Shown: positions 33,101 through 43,503, numbered from the stretch's first letter. The stretch is DNA of 64,000 nt from Craspedostauros australis (GCA_026770025.1 JAMXDE010000012.1:1364001-1428000); one strand, 5' to 3'. The notes: generated by a model not told the origin, from the letters alone. Made by a program: numbers and translations.

Positions 33101-35068
33101 GGGTGTGCGAAACCTGTCTTCGGTTGGCGCAAGTGTGGGTGCCTTGGTCATGAGCGACCCAAGGATGGAAACTCTGGGAAGGTCCACAACTTGCTCGAAC
33201 GCCAATTGCAGCCTGCCGTCCGTGATGGCATCATCAATGGCTCCCAGTAGTCTAGCCGGGACGATAGACAAAGGGTCCGCGCCCAGCACTTCCATTGTGG
33301 CTGTGATGCTCTCGCACCGGTCATTTGGAGTGGTTCCTTGTTGATACGGACATGCTGTAGGTACCGACGGACATGTGCCGCAAGCGATGAAATGTGGGGG
33401 GAGAGAGAGAGGTGAGACGACATCGATGACGGTAAACTAATGGAGTACAATGCTTCGGTATCAAATCAATGAACACGCGCACACGCACACTCCATTCATG
33501 TTCTGATTGCTTTTGATGCCATCATTCCTTTGCCTGCAGCTTCGGCGTCATACCGATGCTGCAGTGGTGGCGTCCAAGCAAACCCTGCAATGCAATTTCC
33601 ACTTACCCATTCCGCCGACATTTGTTATTCTGGTTGGAAGATCGAGAGATTCGGCCAACTGACGTTGGTGTGGCTCCAAGTGACGGTATCTGAGGCGGAC
33701 GCCGCCATCAGATGTTGGGCTTGGCTTGCCAATGACTTCCTGCAGAACTTGCGGCGCCAGCAAATCCATGCTAGCGATGAGAACGGGAACGTACACACTT
33801 TGATCCAGAGAATTGATGTTCGCATCCTTGACGACGACGGCATACTCCACTTCGATTTCGGTGCGTGACTCCATCACAGGTTGAGTCGATGTCGCGTCAA
33901 TCACGTCGGCGCTGGGTGCGGGCGCGGGGGTTGGTTCCAGTTCCCCGTTTTGGGAGTTGGATGCACCGCCGCTGTCGCCGCTTCCAAACACGGCAATGCC
34001 AATGCCGACTCCAGCTGCTACCGCAAGTAGCACGATGAAGATGACTATCCACGTGAGCCGGCTCCTTTTACGTTTGCCAGTGTCGCTGTCGTCATCCACA
34101 ATGCGATCATCGACATCGGCAGACTTCACATTCGTGCTGTTGCGCGAAGGTCGGGTGGGACGCGGCCGGCTCGGCTGCGGCGTCTCTGCCTGGGCGATCA
34201 CCTCTCCAACGGCCGCTTCTGCCAGCAGGGTCTTGCGAACCTGCTGCGTGATGCGCCTCGTCTCCTCCTGGAATTCTTGGCGCAACCGATTCTCCAACTC
34301 ATACGCATCGTCGGACGTGTTGACGACCTGCGCGGCGATGACGGCCGCAGGCATGCCACCAGAAACCGGAGTTGGCGAAGGAGGAGGCGCCGGTGCCATC
34401 CGGACAATCGCTCTGGCATCGCTCGAAGGTTCTTCTTGGGGGTGTTGCCCAGGGTAGTGCATTGGAATGGAGCTTCCTGGATCGCCCTTCAGCGGTCGTA
34501 GGTCAGGCTCCGCCATGGAGTTGCTGTAAGCAAATGCTCCCACCGGAGTCACATTGAAACCCGGAACAATACCGTTCTGCGCTCCAGCAGCGGCATCTGC
34601 GGGCGTCGGATGTTGTCCAGAGCTGGGAGATGTGCTGGAGCCTTCCGCCATCGCGGTGAGTGCCGTTGGTATCGCCGGCATTTGCTCACCAAGTCGATGC
34701 AACGCCTTGTCGGCATCGGCGGATGAAGTCCTCGCCACGCTTGGAGACGTGCGCCTCACCGATTGCCGCGACGACGAAGCAGGGCTGCGGTTCTTCTGTT
34801 CGGGCGAAAGCGGATTGATGATTTGCGGCTTCGTCTCTCCGCTGTCCACTGCCGCCAACTTGCCTCGCGCCAGATCGTCAGTGCCAACCTGCGCGTCGGC
34901 ATCCATGGCTCTGCGCGCAGCTGCGTCGATGCTTGTGTCCAGCGCTGGCCGTCCCGATGGTGGTGGGGTTTGCACGGATGATGACTGCGATTCGCCTCTC
35001 CTCATTGGTGGCGGCAGAGGAACGTCCGCCTCGTCCGCGGCTGCGCCCTTCTTCTTGTTCGGTGACAT
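27159..35068 (-). CDS. 1632-residue leucine-rich-repeat transmembrane protein, 14 exons in a two-exon repeat pattern
   Basis: Exons on the minus strand: 35068-33607, 33354-32474, 32288-32198, 32010-31643, 31403-31328, 31059-30671, 30489-30411, 30186-29825, 29621-29543, 29338-28977, 28715-28640, 28345-28053, 27728-27644, 27454-27159. Every intron starts GTAAGT or GTGAGT and ends AG; phases alternate 1,0,1,0 and all joins keep frame. Residues 1-335: disordered cytosolic part with a juxtamembrane motif (RLRQEFQEETRRITQQV, AEAAVG) near 255-290. TM about 337-360 after KRKRSR, so the N-terminus is inside. Outside: a membrane-proximal region, an alpha-helical cap with Trp/Cys (GVGWNDGANF, HICDWN), then about 25-30 LRRs of LxxNxLxGxIP type, and a Cys-rich C-cap (ADC, VSCHCCTQC). 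This is a receptor-like protein without kinase, as in pennate diatom LRR families; the ligand is unknown. The start at 35068 is chosen because upstream Mets add only an atypical extension. Confidence 0.9.
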
Positions 35069-36519
35069 GATGGGTTGCTCTGGCGTAGAGTGCTGGTCTT
35101 GGTACGCTATTGGTACGCTATTGGCACGGAACTGGAATGGAATGTTACAATGCTCTCGCAACTTGGGTTTGTGGCGAGGCGCTGTTTCGAGTGCTGTCGG
35201 TTGTTATTCGTTGATGATCCTGGCAACACCCTTGATCGAGGACGAGAAAGACAGAGAATACGCACGATTCCGCCAACACCGTGCAGGTGAGAGCAAGCGG
35301 AGATGGACGGATACCCGGTTTCCGAGGCGTGTGTCGTGTTCGTCCACAAGCCACCTTCTGCGACGTTCCAGAGGGGTGCGGTTACAAAGATCTCTCTGGA
35401 GGAATGTTGGCAGGAAGCTCCGATCGCCGCTGTCACCGTTCTTGCTGCTGTTGCCGGAAGAATTGGAGAAGTCCTCTGTTGTGGGTGGCAAGACGTTCGT
35501 TGTCGAGAGTGGGCTGACACCAAAGGAGGAGACTGGGGGAAGCAAGCCAAGGGAAACAATGGAACGGAGGTAAGTTTTGAAGAGCACAAAGAGATGGTGT
35601 TGGTGACTGACTTGGTCTTGGTGTTGCGCATCGCCGTCGGACTTTTGCGATTGTGGTGGTGTGCTGTCCGTACTGTATGAGTTCTGACCTTCTATACCTT
35701 ATCCACAACGATGATGGTGCACAACTGGCGCGAAGCAGCCGACGACAAGAATCAGATCTTGGCAGAGTGTGATGTTTGTGTGGTTCTTGTGCCTTTCGGG
35801 TGCACACTCTCGGCTCTCTTCTTGTGTCGTACGATTGGTCCTTCCACGACACACAACAACGCGCTGCGTGATGGACACGAATGAAGTTTTTGCACGAGCG
35901 AGGAGAGATGGTGAGGAAGCGAAAGATCGCTTGTCGCGGCTGTGGACATTGTTCAGCTGTTGGTAGAACCTTGGCGCGGAGGGACAGAGTGAAAAACTCC
36001 GTGTTCTGTTGTGTGACATGTTTCGATAAGCAACAGAGACATGTAGGAGACATCAATGGGACTGTCATTGGATGGATTATTTATGGTATTGTTGTATGCA
36101 AAGGTGACATTTAGAACGCATCCAGAGGAGGACTGGACGGAGTTCCGAGTTGGATTGTGATTGCCGTTAAGTCGTGGACACGGTACAACTAGACTGCCTG
36201 TCTCCAATCATCCACGATGCATTGACAGGTGCATCAGGGTCTACACTCGCAGATCAAGAACGATCGGTAGCTGTTCCACGTCGCCAAATCCACCAACCAA
36301 ATGGAAGGAGGAGGAGTGGCCAGCCTTGTCCAGGAATATAATCGATACAACCATGTATACCCTAATCATCATGACGTAGCAGTAGGCAGGTAACTGATCG
36401 TATCAAATCATCGTTCATGCTGCAAAGTGTACAATTACTCCCGTTCTACTATCTCCGCAGTGAGACAGTGCTTGTGTCTCATCAGTCCGGCCACCTCTCT
36501 GGAGAGACACGGAACCTGT
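35069..36519. other. Upstream region of the LRR gene, 3' flank of the nucleoporin gene
   Basis: 1.45 kb between tandem minus genes. Overlapping frames on both strands (up to 211 codons at 36068-35433, minus) are Arg/Cys/His-rich and unlike real proteins. The LRR gene promoter and 5' UTR should be in the proximal part. No known motif stands out. Confidence 0.4.
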
Positions 36520-38472
36520 TCATCTTCTTCTGCTGCTGCGGCTCTTGCTCTTGGATTTGGGTGTCGTGGCAGTTGCCGCAGCACCGAACCCAAATCCTCC
36601 CGCAGCCGGAGCGCCAAAGGCGGGAGCAGGAGCAGCAGCGCCGAACAGACCACCACCAGCCGGAGCGCCAAAGGCAGGAGCAGGAGCGGCAGCACCGAAC
36701 AAGCCACCACCAGCTGGAGTCGGAGCAGGAGTAGGCGTGCTGCCGAACAAGCCACCTCCAGTGGGTGCAGGAGTGGGAGCAGGAGCACCGAACAAGCCAC
36801 CTGCGGGTGCTGGAGCAGGAGTGCTACCGAACAAGCCACCGGCTGCGGGTGCCGGAGTCGAACCAAAGAGACTACCGCCTGGCGTAGGAGCCGGTGAGCT
36901 ACCAAATAGACTACCGCCCGGCGCAGGTGTGCTGCCAAACAGACTACCGCCCGGCGCAGGAGCAGGAGTGCTACCAAACAGACTCGTAGTGGGCGTCGAT
37001 CCAAACCCTGATGCTGCGGGTGCCGGTGCTTGTGGTCGCGGCATGTTCTTGACCATCGCCATGCGTAGCTGGTTCTCGATCTGCTGCTGATGCGCGACCT
37101 CCATCTGGTTGGCCTGGTCGACAACGTTCGTGCCTGTCTCGTAGTGCGAATACCTCTGTCTCAGCATATCGATTTGGTAATGCATGTGCGTGATGGCGGA
37201 TGCCAACTTGACGATGGCCTCGTTCTGGGCCTGCACAACGCCAGTGACGTTGATGTCGGAGGGCCGGGCCGACGCAGACAGCTGCAGTTTGATCTGCTTC
37301 TCGACCGATTGGACGCTGGAGGCCAGCTGCATCAGGCGCTTTTCGAAATCCTCGAGGGTCGACCACAGGTACGGAGACGGCATGCGCTCGATTCGATCCA
37401 CGTGGGCAAGCTGCCGATCCAACAGATCTTGAAGTTGTTGCTGCACCGAGGCCGCTGCGGACGATGACGAAGCTGGTGCCGTCAGCGCCGCTCCGGGTGG
37501 TGCGGTCGTTGCTGCCGTGATCGCGGTTGCTGGTGCATGGCTCGCATTCGTGTCCTTGCGAGTGAGAGTGACGCCGCGTCGCATGGCCACCGCTTCGGTC
37601 GGCCACTTCCCATGCATGATGGCTTGCGTCGTCGACGTCTCGTAGTTCGTCTTGCAGGCTGCCACGGCGTCGCGCAGATTGCGCACATCATGCTCCAATC
37701 CGTTCAACTTCGTCTTGAGCTGCTGCGTCTGCTGTTTGAGCGATGGAACTCTCGTTTTCCGGGCCGGCGATCCTGCCGCGGCGTCGGCCTGCTGCGGTGG
37801 CGCCGATGCATCCAGCAGCTTAGGTGCCATCGTGGACATCATCGCCGTCGCGCGTCTGTGCTGCATGATGGCCTCGTGCAGCGTATCGATGACCTGCCTG
37901 TGCGCTGGTGGAAGGCTTTGATACGGCATGTTGCCGGCGATGTCGGGAGGCGGTCCCATGATCTGCGCCGTCGCCGCAGCACTGAACAATCCTCCTGTCG
38001 CTGCTGGTTTGCTGCCAAACAGACTCCCGGGCGCTGGTGCCGCAGCACCGAACAAGCTCGTCGTCGGCGCCGGCGCTGCGCTTCCGAACAAACTGCCTGG
38101 TGCCGGTGCCGGGGTGCTACCGAACAGTCCACCACCCGCGCTGGGAGATGGCGCACCGAACAGCGATCCTCCTGGAGCTGGAGCGCCAAAGCCGAATGCA
38201 GCAGGCGCCGCAGCCGGTGTGGAACCGAACAAGCCGCCGCCCGCAGGTGCCGGCGTTCCACCGAAGCCGAAGCCACCTGGGGCAGGTGCGGGAGCCGCTG
38301 CACCGCCGAAGCCGAAGCCTCCTGCTGGTGATGGAGCCGCAGGGCCTGCCGCTGGAGCCGGAGCGCCGAACGAAAACGCGGACGTCATGGCGGGCGTTGG
38401 AGCGGGAGCTGTGGCAACGCTTGTGGCAACGCTTGTGGCACCTGTGATTGCACCGCGACGCGCAGCTGGCAT
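36520..38472 (-). CDS. FG-repeat nucleoporin, Nup58/Nup49-like
   Basis: 650 residues, one exon. Residues about 28-165 and 490-635 are FG domains (SLFG, GLFG and FGFG cores in Ala/Pro/Gly spacers). Between them (about 172-480) is a helical region starting PPPDIAGNMPYQSLPPAHR, followed by long coiled-coil segments. FG domains on both sides of a coiled-coil core is the layout of metazoan Nup58; yeast Nup49 has the FG part at the N-terminus only. Nup58 sits in the central channel with Nup62 and Nup54, where the FG repeats bind import receptors. The C-terminus ends in a Lys/Ser/Arg tail (SKSKSRSSRRR). The start could also be the Met about 28 codons in. The identity as Nup58 rather than another channel Nup is likely but not certain. 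Confidence 0.8.
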   Translation of the reverse strand: MPAARRGAITGATSVATSVATAPAPTPAMTSAFSFGAPAPAAGPAAPSPAGGFGFGGAAAPAPAPGGFGFGGTPAPAGGGLFGSTPAAAPAAFGFGAPAPGGSLFGAPSPSAGGGLFGSTPAPAPGSLFGSAAPAPTTSLFGAAAPAPGSLFGSKPAATGGLFSAAATAQIMGPPPDIAGNMPYQSLPPAHRQVIDTLHEAIMQHRRATAMMSTMAPKLLDASAPPQQADAAAGSPARKTRVPSLKQQTQQLKTKLNGLEHDVRNLRDAVAACKTNYETSTTQAIMHGKWPTEAVAMRRGVTLTRKDTNASHAPATAITAATTAPPGAALTAPASSSSAAASVQQQLQDLLDRQLAHVDRIERMPSPYLWSTLEDFEKRLMQLASSVQSVEKQIKLQLSASARPSDINVTGVVQAQNEAIVKLASAITHMHYQIDMLRQRYSHYETGTNVVDQANQMEVAHQQQIENQLRMAMVKNMPRPQAPAPAASGFGSTPTTSLFGSTPAPAPGGSLFGSTPAPGGSLFGSSPAPTPGGSLFGSTPAPAAGGLFGSTPAPAPAGGLFGAPAPTPAPTGGGLFGSTPTPAPTPAGGGLFGAAAPAPAFGAPAGGGLFGAAAPAPAFGAPAAGGFGFGAAATATTPKSKSKSRSSRRR

Positions 38473-38998
38473 CGCTCAGCAGTCTACCCCTGCTGGTACA
38501 CAAATTGGGGAGGTCTGACGATTCAGTTGGCTGGTGCACGATGTTGATGGACGTGACTGGTGTTTGCTGTCATTCAGAATGGAGCAAAAAGTGTTGCTGG
38601 CAATCAAAGTGAGAAGATACAACACAGGGTAAATGTTCAGAGTGGGTATTGTGACACCAATGCAAACCCAGCACAAGAGGAGCATCGTCGTGGCGTTGCT
38701 GTCGTTGTTGTTGCTGTTCTTGTTTTGTCGCCACGAAATCCAACAGACAAGTTTTGAATTCATCACGACACTGGCGACGGTCAGGTCGAGAGCGTGACGA
38801 TTAGTTTTCCAGTCGAGACAAAATTCGACATTTGAACAAATGCCGGCACACTCCATTTCCCCACTCATCACAATTGACAAGGTTAGGAACATAACAAGAT
38901 AGAATAGGTATAAGATGAAACACTACAGTAAGGTTATCATCGTTTGATCGTCGCAGTGTTTGAAAGCTGCAAGCGCCTTTCCATTCCTCCATTCATCG
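38473..38998. other. Intergenic
   Basis: 526 bp upstream of the nucleoporin gene and downstream of the small Gln/Ser-rich gene. No feature seen beyond ordinary promoter space. Confidence 0.4.
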
Positions 38999-39622
38999 TT
39001 AGCAACGACCATCCGCGATGCTGTGAAAATCAGATTTGCGTCGTCGCGACATCCAAGACTGCAGTGCTTTCGCGACGCTGCTTGTAGCCATCTCTTCCTC
39101 GCTCGATGAGGAATCCAGACGTAGCATCCCCGGAATTTTCGCATCATCGTCATACGTGAAGGGATTCAACAATGCGACGGGATCGCTGTCGACATGGCGA
39201 TCAATGTCCTCCATGCGGTTGCGATCGTTGCGTTTCCAGAACTTCCATGTGGCCTTCTTGTCATCATCGTACTCTTCTGGTGGATCATCGAGCACGTACG
39301 TCCAGAATGACTCGAGTCCCGTCATCTCGTACAAGGCGACGACGGTGCTCTTCGATGGCGATGCTGCGTCATCGCTCTGCGACTTGATGCTTCTTTGCGA
39401 TCGTTGCTGCTGCCATCTGTTCTGATTTGTATGAGAAGATTGGCGCCGCAGCAGTCCACGACTTGACTTGCAACTTGTTCGTGGTGATTGTTGGTCTGGC
39501 TGTGAGTGTTGGTGTTGCTGATTCCTGTTTTGCTTGAGCACGACGTTTTGCCTTTGTTTCTCTTGAATCAGCCGAAGTTCGTCATGGTAGCTTCGTCTCC
39601 TGATAGTCTTCATCGTCTTCAT
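38999..39622 (-). CDS. Hypothetical protein, basic Gln-rich N-half and acidic C-half
   Basis: 207 residues. The first 85 are rich in Gln, Arg and Ser. Residues about 95-135 (TVVALYEMTGLESFWTYVL, then DDPPEEYDD and WKFWK) look like a short folded or interaction segment with several aromatic residues. An acidic Asp/Glu/Ser patch and a final basic, helical segment with a Trp follow. No signal peptide, TM or known domain. The ordered middle and regular composition make it a credible gene, but it could lack further exons upstream. Confidence 0.5.
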   Translation of the reverse strand: MKTMKTIRRRSYHDELRLIQEKQRQNVVLKQNRNQQHQHSQPDQQSPRTSCKSSRGLLRRQSSHTNQNRWQQQRSQRSIKSQSDDAASPSKSTVVALYEMTGLESFWTYVLDDPPEEYDDDKKATWKFWKRNDRNRMEDIDRHVDSDPVALLNPFTYDDDAKIPGMLRLDSSSSEEEMATSSVAKALQSWMSRRRKSDFHSIADGRC

Positions 39623-40374
39623 CGTCTTCGTGTATCAAGTGATGATGTTGATCATGGGGACAATGATAGTGATCGCGATGCTCTCCAGAGTGACACAATC
39701 CACCCTTTCCGATCTGTTCCGTCCTTCTTCTTGTGTTGTTGGTCTTCTTCGTCTTTTTTGCACCCGAAAAGCAGCGCCGTCGAAGCGAGGTGTGTATTGG
39801 CGTGTGCATCGCATGTTGGTCACCACCTCCTTGTTGTTGCGATTGTTGCCGTCGAGTCTCTCTGCGTTGCGTGAGCAGAGACAAGATCAATGCACTCTGC
39901 ACTATTTTGGGCTTTCCACACAGCAACTCACATGGCGCACCTCGCAAATCTCGCGTGCCACTTTTTTGGTGAATGCAAAGGGTGGACAGTAAATTGAAAT
40001 GGTATCCACGACATCAACAAGGCTCCAGACACGACAAAATTGCCGCCCTGATGAAACCGTTCAGTGTCTGCCAACACTGGTCATGTCTCTCTGGTTGGCA
40101 TTCTTGCATTGCATCGAGAGCAATGCCCAAACGCATCTCTCGTGTCTCTATGTATGTAGAGGAGGAATAGCCAACAAACATTATCCCATACAATCCAATG
40201 TGAAGCGTATTGCCAATGGCTATCACTCCGAGTTGCTACTCTTGAATAAAGTGGACTGGACGTGTGCCTGCTGCCCTTGGAGAGATTTTGGCGCTCCAGA
40301 CACAGAAGAAATCGAGACTTGCTGGTGCACTCACCGACCTGTTCCAACAGCCCCTCACCATCACATGAACCGAC
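39623..40374. other. Intergenic
   Basis: About 750 bp between tandem minus genes. Open frames here are short and overlapping; none is supportable. Confidence 0.4.
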
Positions 40375-41562
40375 TCAGCTGACCTTGGGTCTGGGAATGT
40401 CGACAGTCTCTCCAATCATGCTGTAAATGTTGCCACCCAACCGTCCCACAGGCTTCAGTTGCATCGTATCCACCGCCGGTCTTTCCACGTCGCTGTTGGC
40501 CATCAATACTGTCGAATCCACATGCACACGCACCACCTTGGCAAGTACGATTTCAGTCGTCGCCTTCCCCGTCGCATCGTTCGTCAAGGCATGGATGTGT
40601 TGCAATTCGCATTCGTATGATACAGCAGCCTCCTTGACACGCGGAGCGTTGACAACCTCACAATCGTTGATCTTCGTCATACCGGACACATCGAATTCGT
40701 CGACGGAGGATGCGAAGTTGCCGCAGCTGTGGTTGGCAGCATCGAGGTACCATTCCGAGATGATGTTGACGCAGAATTGGCCGTTGTTGGATTCGATGTT
40801 TTGGAGGGAATCCTTCTTGGCACCACCATTGCGACAGAAGCCGATGGCAATCATGGGTGGATCATGGGCAAGGGCGCCGAAGTAGGAGAACGGCGATACG
40901 TTGTCCACTCCGGTGGTGCCGTGGCGCGATGATACCAACGCGATTGGTCGTGGCGTGACGGTGGAGATCATGAGGGAATAGGATGATTTCAACACGGATG
41001 GATCGTAGACTCGAACATTCTTTCCGAATGTTGACGATGGAAGCGTTGGCTTTGCCCCTGGCTTGTAGGGTGGCCGATCGGCTAGAGAGGTGGGCGCGAC
41101 CCGCTCCGCGTCGGACCGCGTCAGAACGCTTCCCGTGACCATGCCAACTCCCACCGCCGCAGGAAGAGGGATATCGTACGATGTCGATGAGTCACCATTC
41201 TGCGAGGCGGTGTTCTGGTCACTTGTAATCATCTGCGTGTCCCGAGAAGCAGCGTCCTCGGAAGCCTCAGCAACATCCACGAACGGGGCAGCTGCAGCGA
41301 AGGCCGCTGCGCCCACGAGGAACGCTTTTCTCGAAACGCCAACAGAATCCACAGCGTTGTCTGCCATGGTTGCGGAAGGAGTGGCCATGGCTGTCTGATG
41401 CGATGGCTTTGGAGGCACTGATAGACGTGCATGAGGCCGATTTGGTGTGGACCATCCCTGCGCTGGTCTGACGGTCGATGTGCCGATCAGCAGGTACGTG
41501 AGAGCGATTTTACGAAACGACATTGTGGGCAGGACTCTCTTCAGGGCGAGAGAATTCTCCAT
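40375..41562 (-). CDS. Flavin reductase-like (FMN-binding split barrel) protein, predicted plastid form
   Basis: 395 residues. The C-terminal 240 residues are a flavin-reductase-like domain (DIM6/NTAB type): YSLMISTVTPRPIALVSS, then NVSPFSYFGALAHDPPM, GFCRNGGAKKDS and the NIES/FCVNI core. Such proteins bind FMN and act as reductases or oxygenase partners. The N-terminus from Met14 is a signal peptide (MSFRKIALTYLLIG..RPAQG) with Trp at the following position, then a Pro/Ser/Arg region, so import into the plastid is likely. A second hydrophobic stretch preceded by SRK (about residues 78-95, SRKAFLVGAAAFAAAAP) could be a lumen-targeting signal; it has RK instead of the twin Arg. A near-identical domain is encoded by the neighbouring gene at 42142-43026. 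Substrate unknown. Confidence 0.85.
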   Translation of the reverse strand: MENSLALKRVLPTMSFRKIALTYLLIGTSTVRPAQGWSTPNRPHARLSVPPKPSHQTAMATPSATMADNAVDSVGVSRKAFLVGAAAFAAAAPFVDVAEASEDAASRDTQMITSDQNTASQNGDSSTSYDIPLPAAVGVGMVTGSVLTRSDAERVAPTSLADRPPYKPGAKPTLPSSTFGKNVRVYDPSVLKSSYSLMISTVTPRPIALVSSRHGTTGVDNVSPFSYFGALAHDPPMIAIGFCRNGGAKKDSLQNIESNNGQFCVNIISEWYLDAANHSCGNFASSVDEFDVSGMTKINDCEVVNAPRVKEAAVSYECELQHIHALTNDATGKATTEIVLAKVVRVHVDSTVLMANSDVERPAVDTMQLKPVGRLGGNIYSMIGETVDIPRPKVS

Positions 41563-42141
41563 TTGAATTCGAGTCTATGTTGCTCCCGGCTGCCCTGGAC
41601 GATGTACATGGTTGTGCCTCCTTCGACGATGCTGTTGGTGTTGTCTGTGCCGCTCACGCCGTTCATGTTGTGCTCGACGATGATGTGTTGGATCTCCTGT
41701 TGGTATCTTTCTTCTTTGTCTTCTTTGTCTTTGTCATGTCCCAACATGCACGACTAAAACACTGTGGTTCCTTGTGCCGAATGACACCACGTCTAAGGCA
41801 CGAACGTAGAACGGAGGAAAAAGTTGAAACAAACAGGCTATCCAGACCTCTGGAGAGTAGCCGCCATTCCAAGTGATTTCTCTAAATTAAAGTGAAGTTG
41901 ATGGACTCCAGCTTAAGCTGTTAGAAACAAAGGTATTCGGAGGGCGCCTGCTGGAATTGTTGTCTGTTCCTTGGTTGTTGCGGACTCCAACGTAGGACTG
42001 CGACACTCATTCAGGTGTTCTTCTTGCTGCACCTTGTCAAGGTTGCATCCTTTCCATCACAATCCGCAGAAGAACATGCAAACTCATGACGTGGTACAAC
42101 AGCAAGCCTGTGCCATGCCCCTCGCCATCACGTGAACCGAC
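41563..42141. other. Intergenic between the flavoprotein duplicates
   Basis: 579 bp. The stretch next to the 42142 gene resembles the 3' flank of the other copy (CCTCRCCATCACRTGAACCGACTCAG), so the duplicated or converted block extends about 25 bp past the stop codon. The rest shows nothing. Confidence 0.5.
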
Positions 42142-43026
42142 TCAGCTGACCTTGGGTCTGGGAATGTCGACAGTCTCTCCAATCATGCTGTAAATGTTGC
42201 CACCCAACCGTCCCACAGGCTTCAGTTGCATCGTATCCACCGCCGGTCTTTCCACGTCGCTGTTGGCCATCAATACTGTCGAATCCACATGCACACGCAC
42301 CACCTTGGCCAGCACGATTTCAGTCGTCGCCTTTCCCGTCGCATCGTTCGTCAAGGCATGGATGTGTTGCAATTCGCATTCGTACGATACAGCAGCCTCC
42401 TTGACACGCGGAGCGTTGACAACCTCACAATCATTGATCTTCGTCATACCGGACACATCGAATTCGTCGACGGAGGATGCGAAGTTGCCGCAGCTGTGGT
42501 TGGCAGCATCGAGGTACCATTCCGAGATGATGTTGACACAGAATTGGCCGTTGTTGGATTCGATGTTTTGGAGGGAATCCTTCTTGGCACCACCATTGCG
42601 ACAGAAGCCGATGGCAATCATGGGTGGATCATGGGCGACGGCACCGAAGTAGGAGAACGGTGATACGTTGTCGACCCCGGTGGTGCCATGGCGCGATGAT
42701 ACCAACGCGATTGGTCGTGGTGTGACGGTGGAGATCATGAGGGAATAGGATGACTTCAGCACGGATGGATCGTAGACTCGAACATCCTTTCCGAATGTTG
42801 ACGATGGAAGCGTTGGCTTTGCCCCTGGCTTGTAGGGTGGCCGATCGGCCAGAGAGCTCGATGCGGCCTTGCTGATGGCAGACGCGCTCGCCGCAGCCCT
42901 CTTCGCAAAGAACCGCGTCAGAACGCTGCCCGCAACCATGCCAACTCCCAATGCCACAGCGATGGCGACATCGCCAGAAACTGCTGAGCGGCTGGCCTTG
43001 TCATCACCGGCAGATGCAGTTGTCAT
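42142..43026 (-). CDS. Flavin reductase-like protein, short form without a plastid presequence
   Basis: 294 residues. From SLADRPPYKPGAK to the stop it matches the 40375-41562 protein at all but about two residues, and the DNA at roughly 97 percent. The N-terminus differs: a short Ala/Ser region, a hydrophobic helix (VAIAVALGVGMVAGSVL) and FFAKRA. The presequence is absent, so it is probably cytosolic or tail-in membrane attached. An in-frame stop lies about 15 codons upstream of the ATG, so no long extension is missing unless spliced. The patchy pattern (near-identical domain, diverged N-terminus) suggests tandem duplication with later gene conversion, leaving one enzyme for two compartments. 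Confidence 0.85.
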   Translation of the reverse strand: MTTASAGDDKASRSAVSGDVAIAVALGVGMVAGSVLTRFFAKRAAASASAISKAASSSLADRPPYKPGAKPTLPSSTFGKDVRVYDPSVLKSSYSLMISTVTPRPIALVSSRHGTTGVDNVSPFSYFGAVAHDPPMIAIGFCRNGGAKKDSLQNIESNNGQFCVNIISEWYLDAANHSCGNFASSVDEFDVSGMTKINDCEVVNAPRVKEAAVSYECELQHIHALTNDATGKATTEIVLAKVVRVHVDSTVLMANSDVERPAVDTMQLKPVGRLGGNIYSMIGETVDIPRPKVS

Positions 43027-43503
43027 TGTGCTCGAAATCGTACTGTTTTCTTGGTGTTGATGGTGCTATTTTCGCTCCGACCATTGGTGTGAAACGCAGT
43101 CGAGGTTTGATCAGTGGACGTCCTCGTGATCTTCTGTTCTCTCTGTGGAGAAGATCCATCAAGATCACGCGCAAAATGTCCCAGTGGGGAGTTCCGACCC
43201 GTTTTCGGGAGTTTCGCTTTCTTCTCGCCAGAAACGCCACCCACAATCACGACCAGAAAGATACATCGAACTCACATCATTCGCATCAGTACCGGCAAAC
43301 CAGAGTAATCGTAATCGCCAAGGCATTCGCAACACATGAACCATCGGGCAGCTCGTATTGTTGGGAGAGATAACGCCTTGTGGACTGCGAGCTGAATCTA
43401 ACAGATGTGAGGTTACGGCTGATATGCATCGCGGTATGGTCCAGCAACATGGAGGATCGAGATGCCATCACAGCGCAGCTTGTCTACTATCCAACGGGGA
43501 AAT
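43027..43503. other. Intergenic, 3' flank of the poly-Q coiled-coil gene
   Basis: 477 bp, no feature seen. The 5' UTR and promoter of the short flavoprotein gene lie in its first part. Confidence 0.4.

Noticed and set aside
27159-35068. Nine or so separate small LRR genes in this interval
   Set aside because: Each open frame breaks at a GTAAGT or GTGAGT in a conserved place and every junction keeps frame, so one spliced gene explains all.
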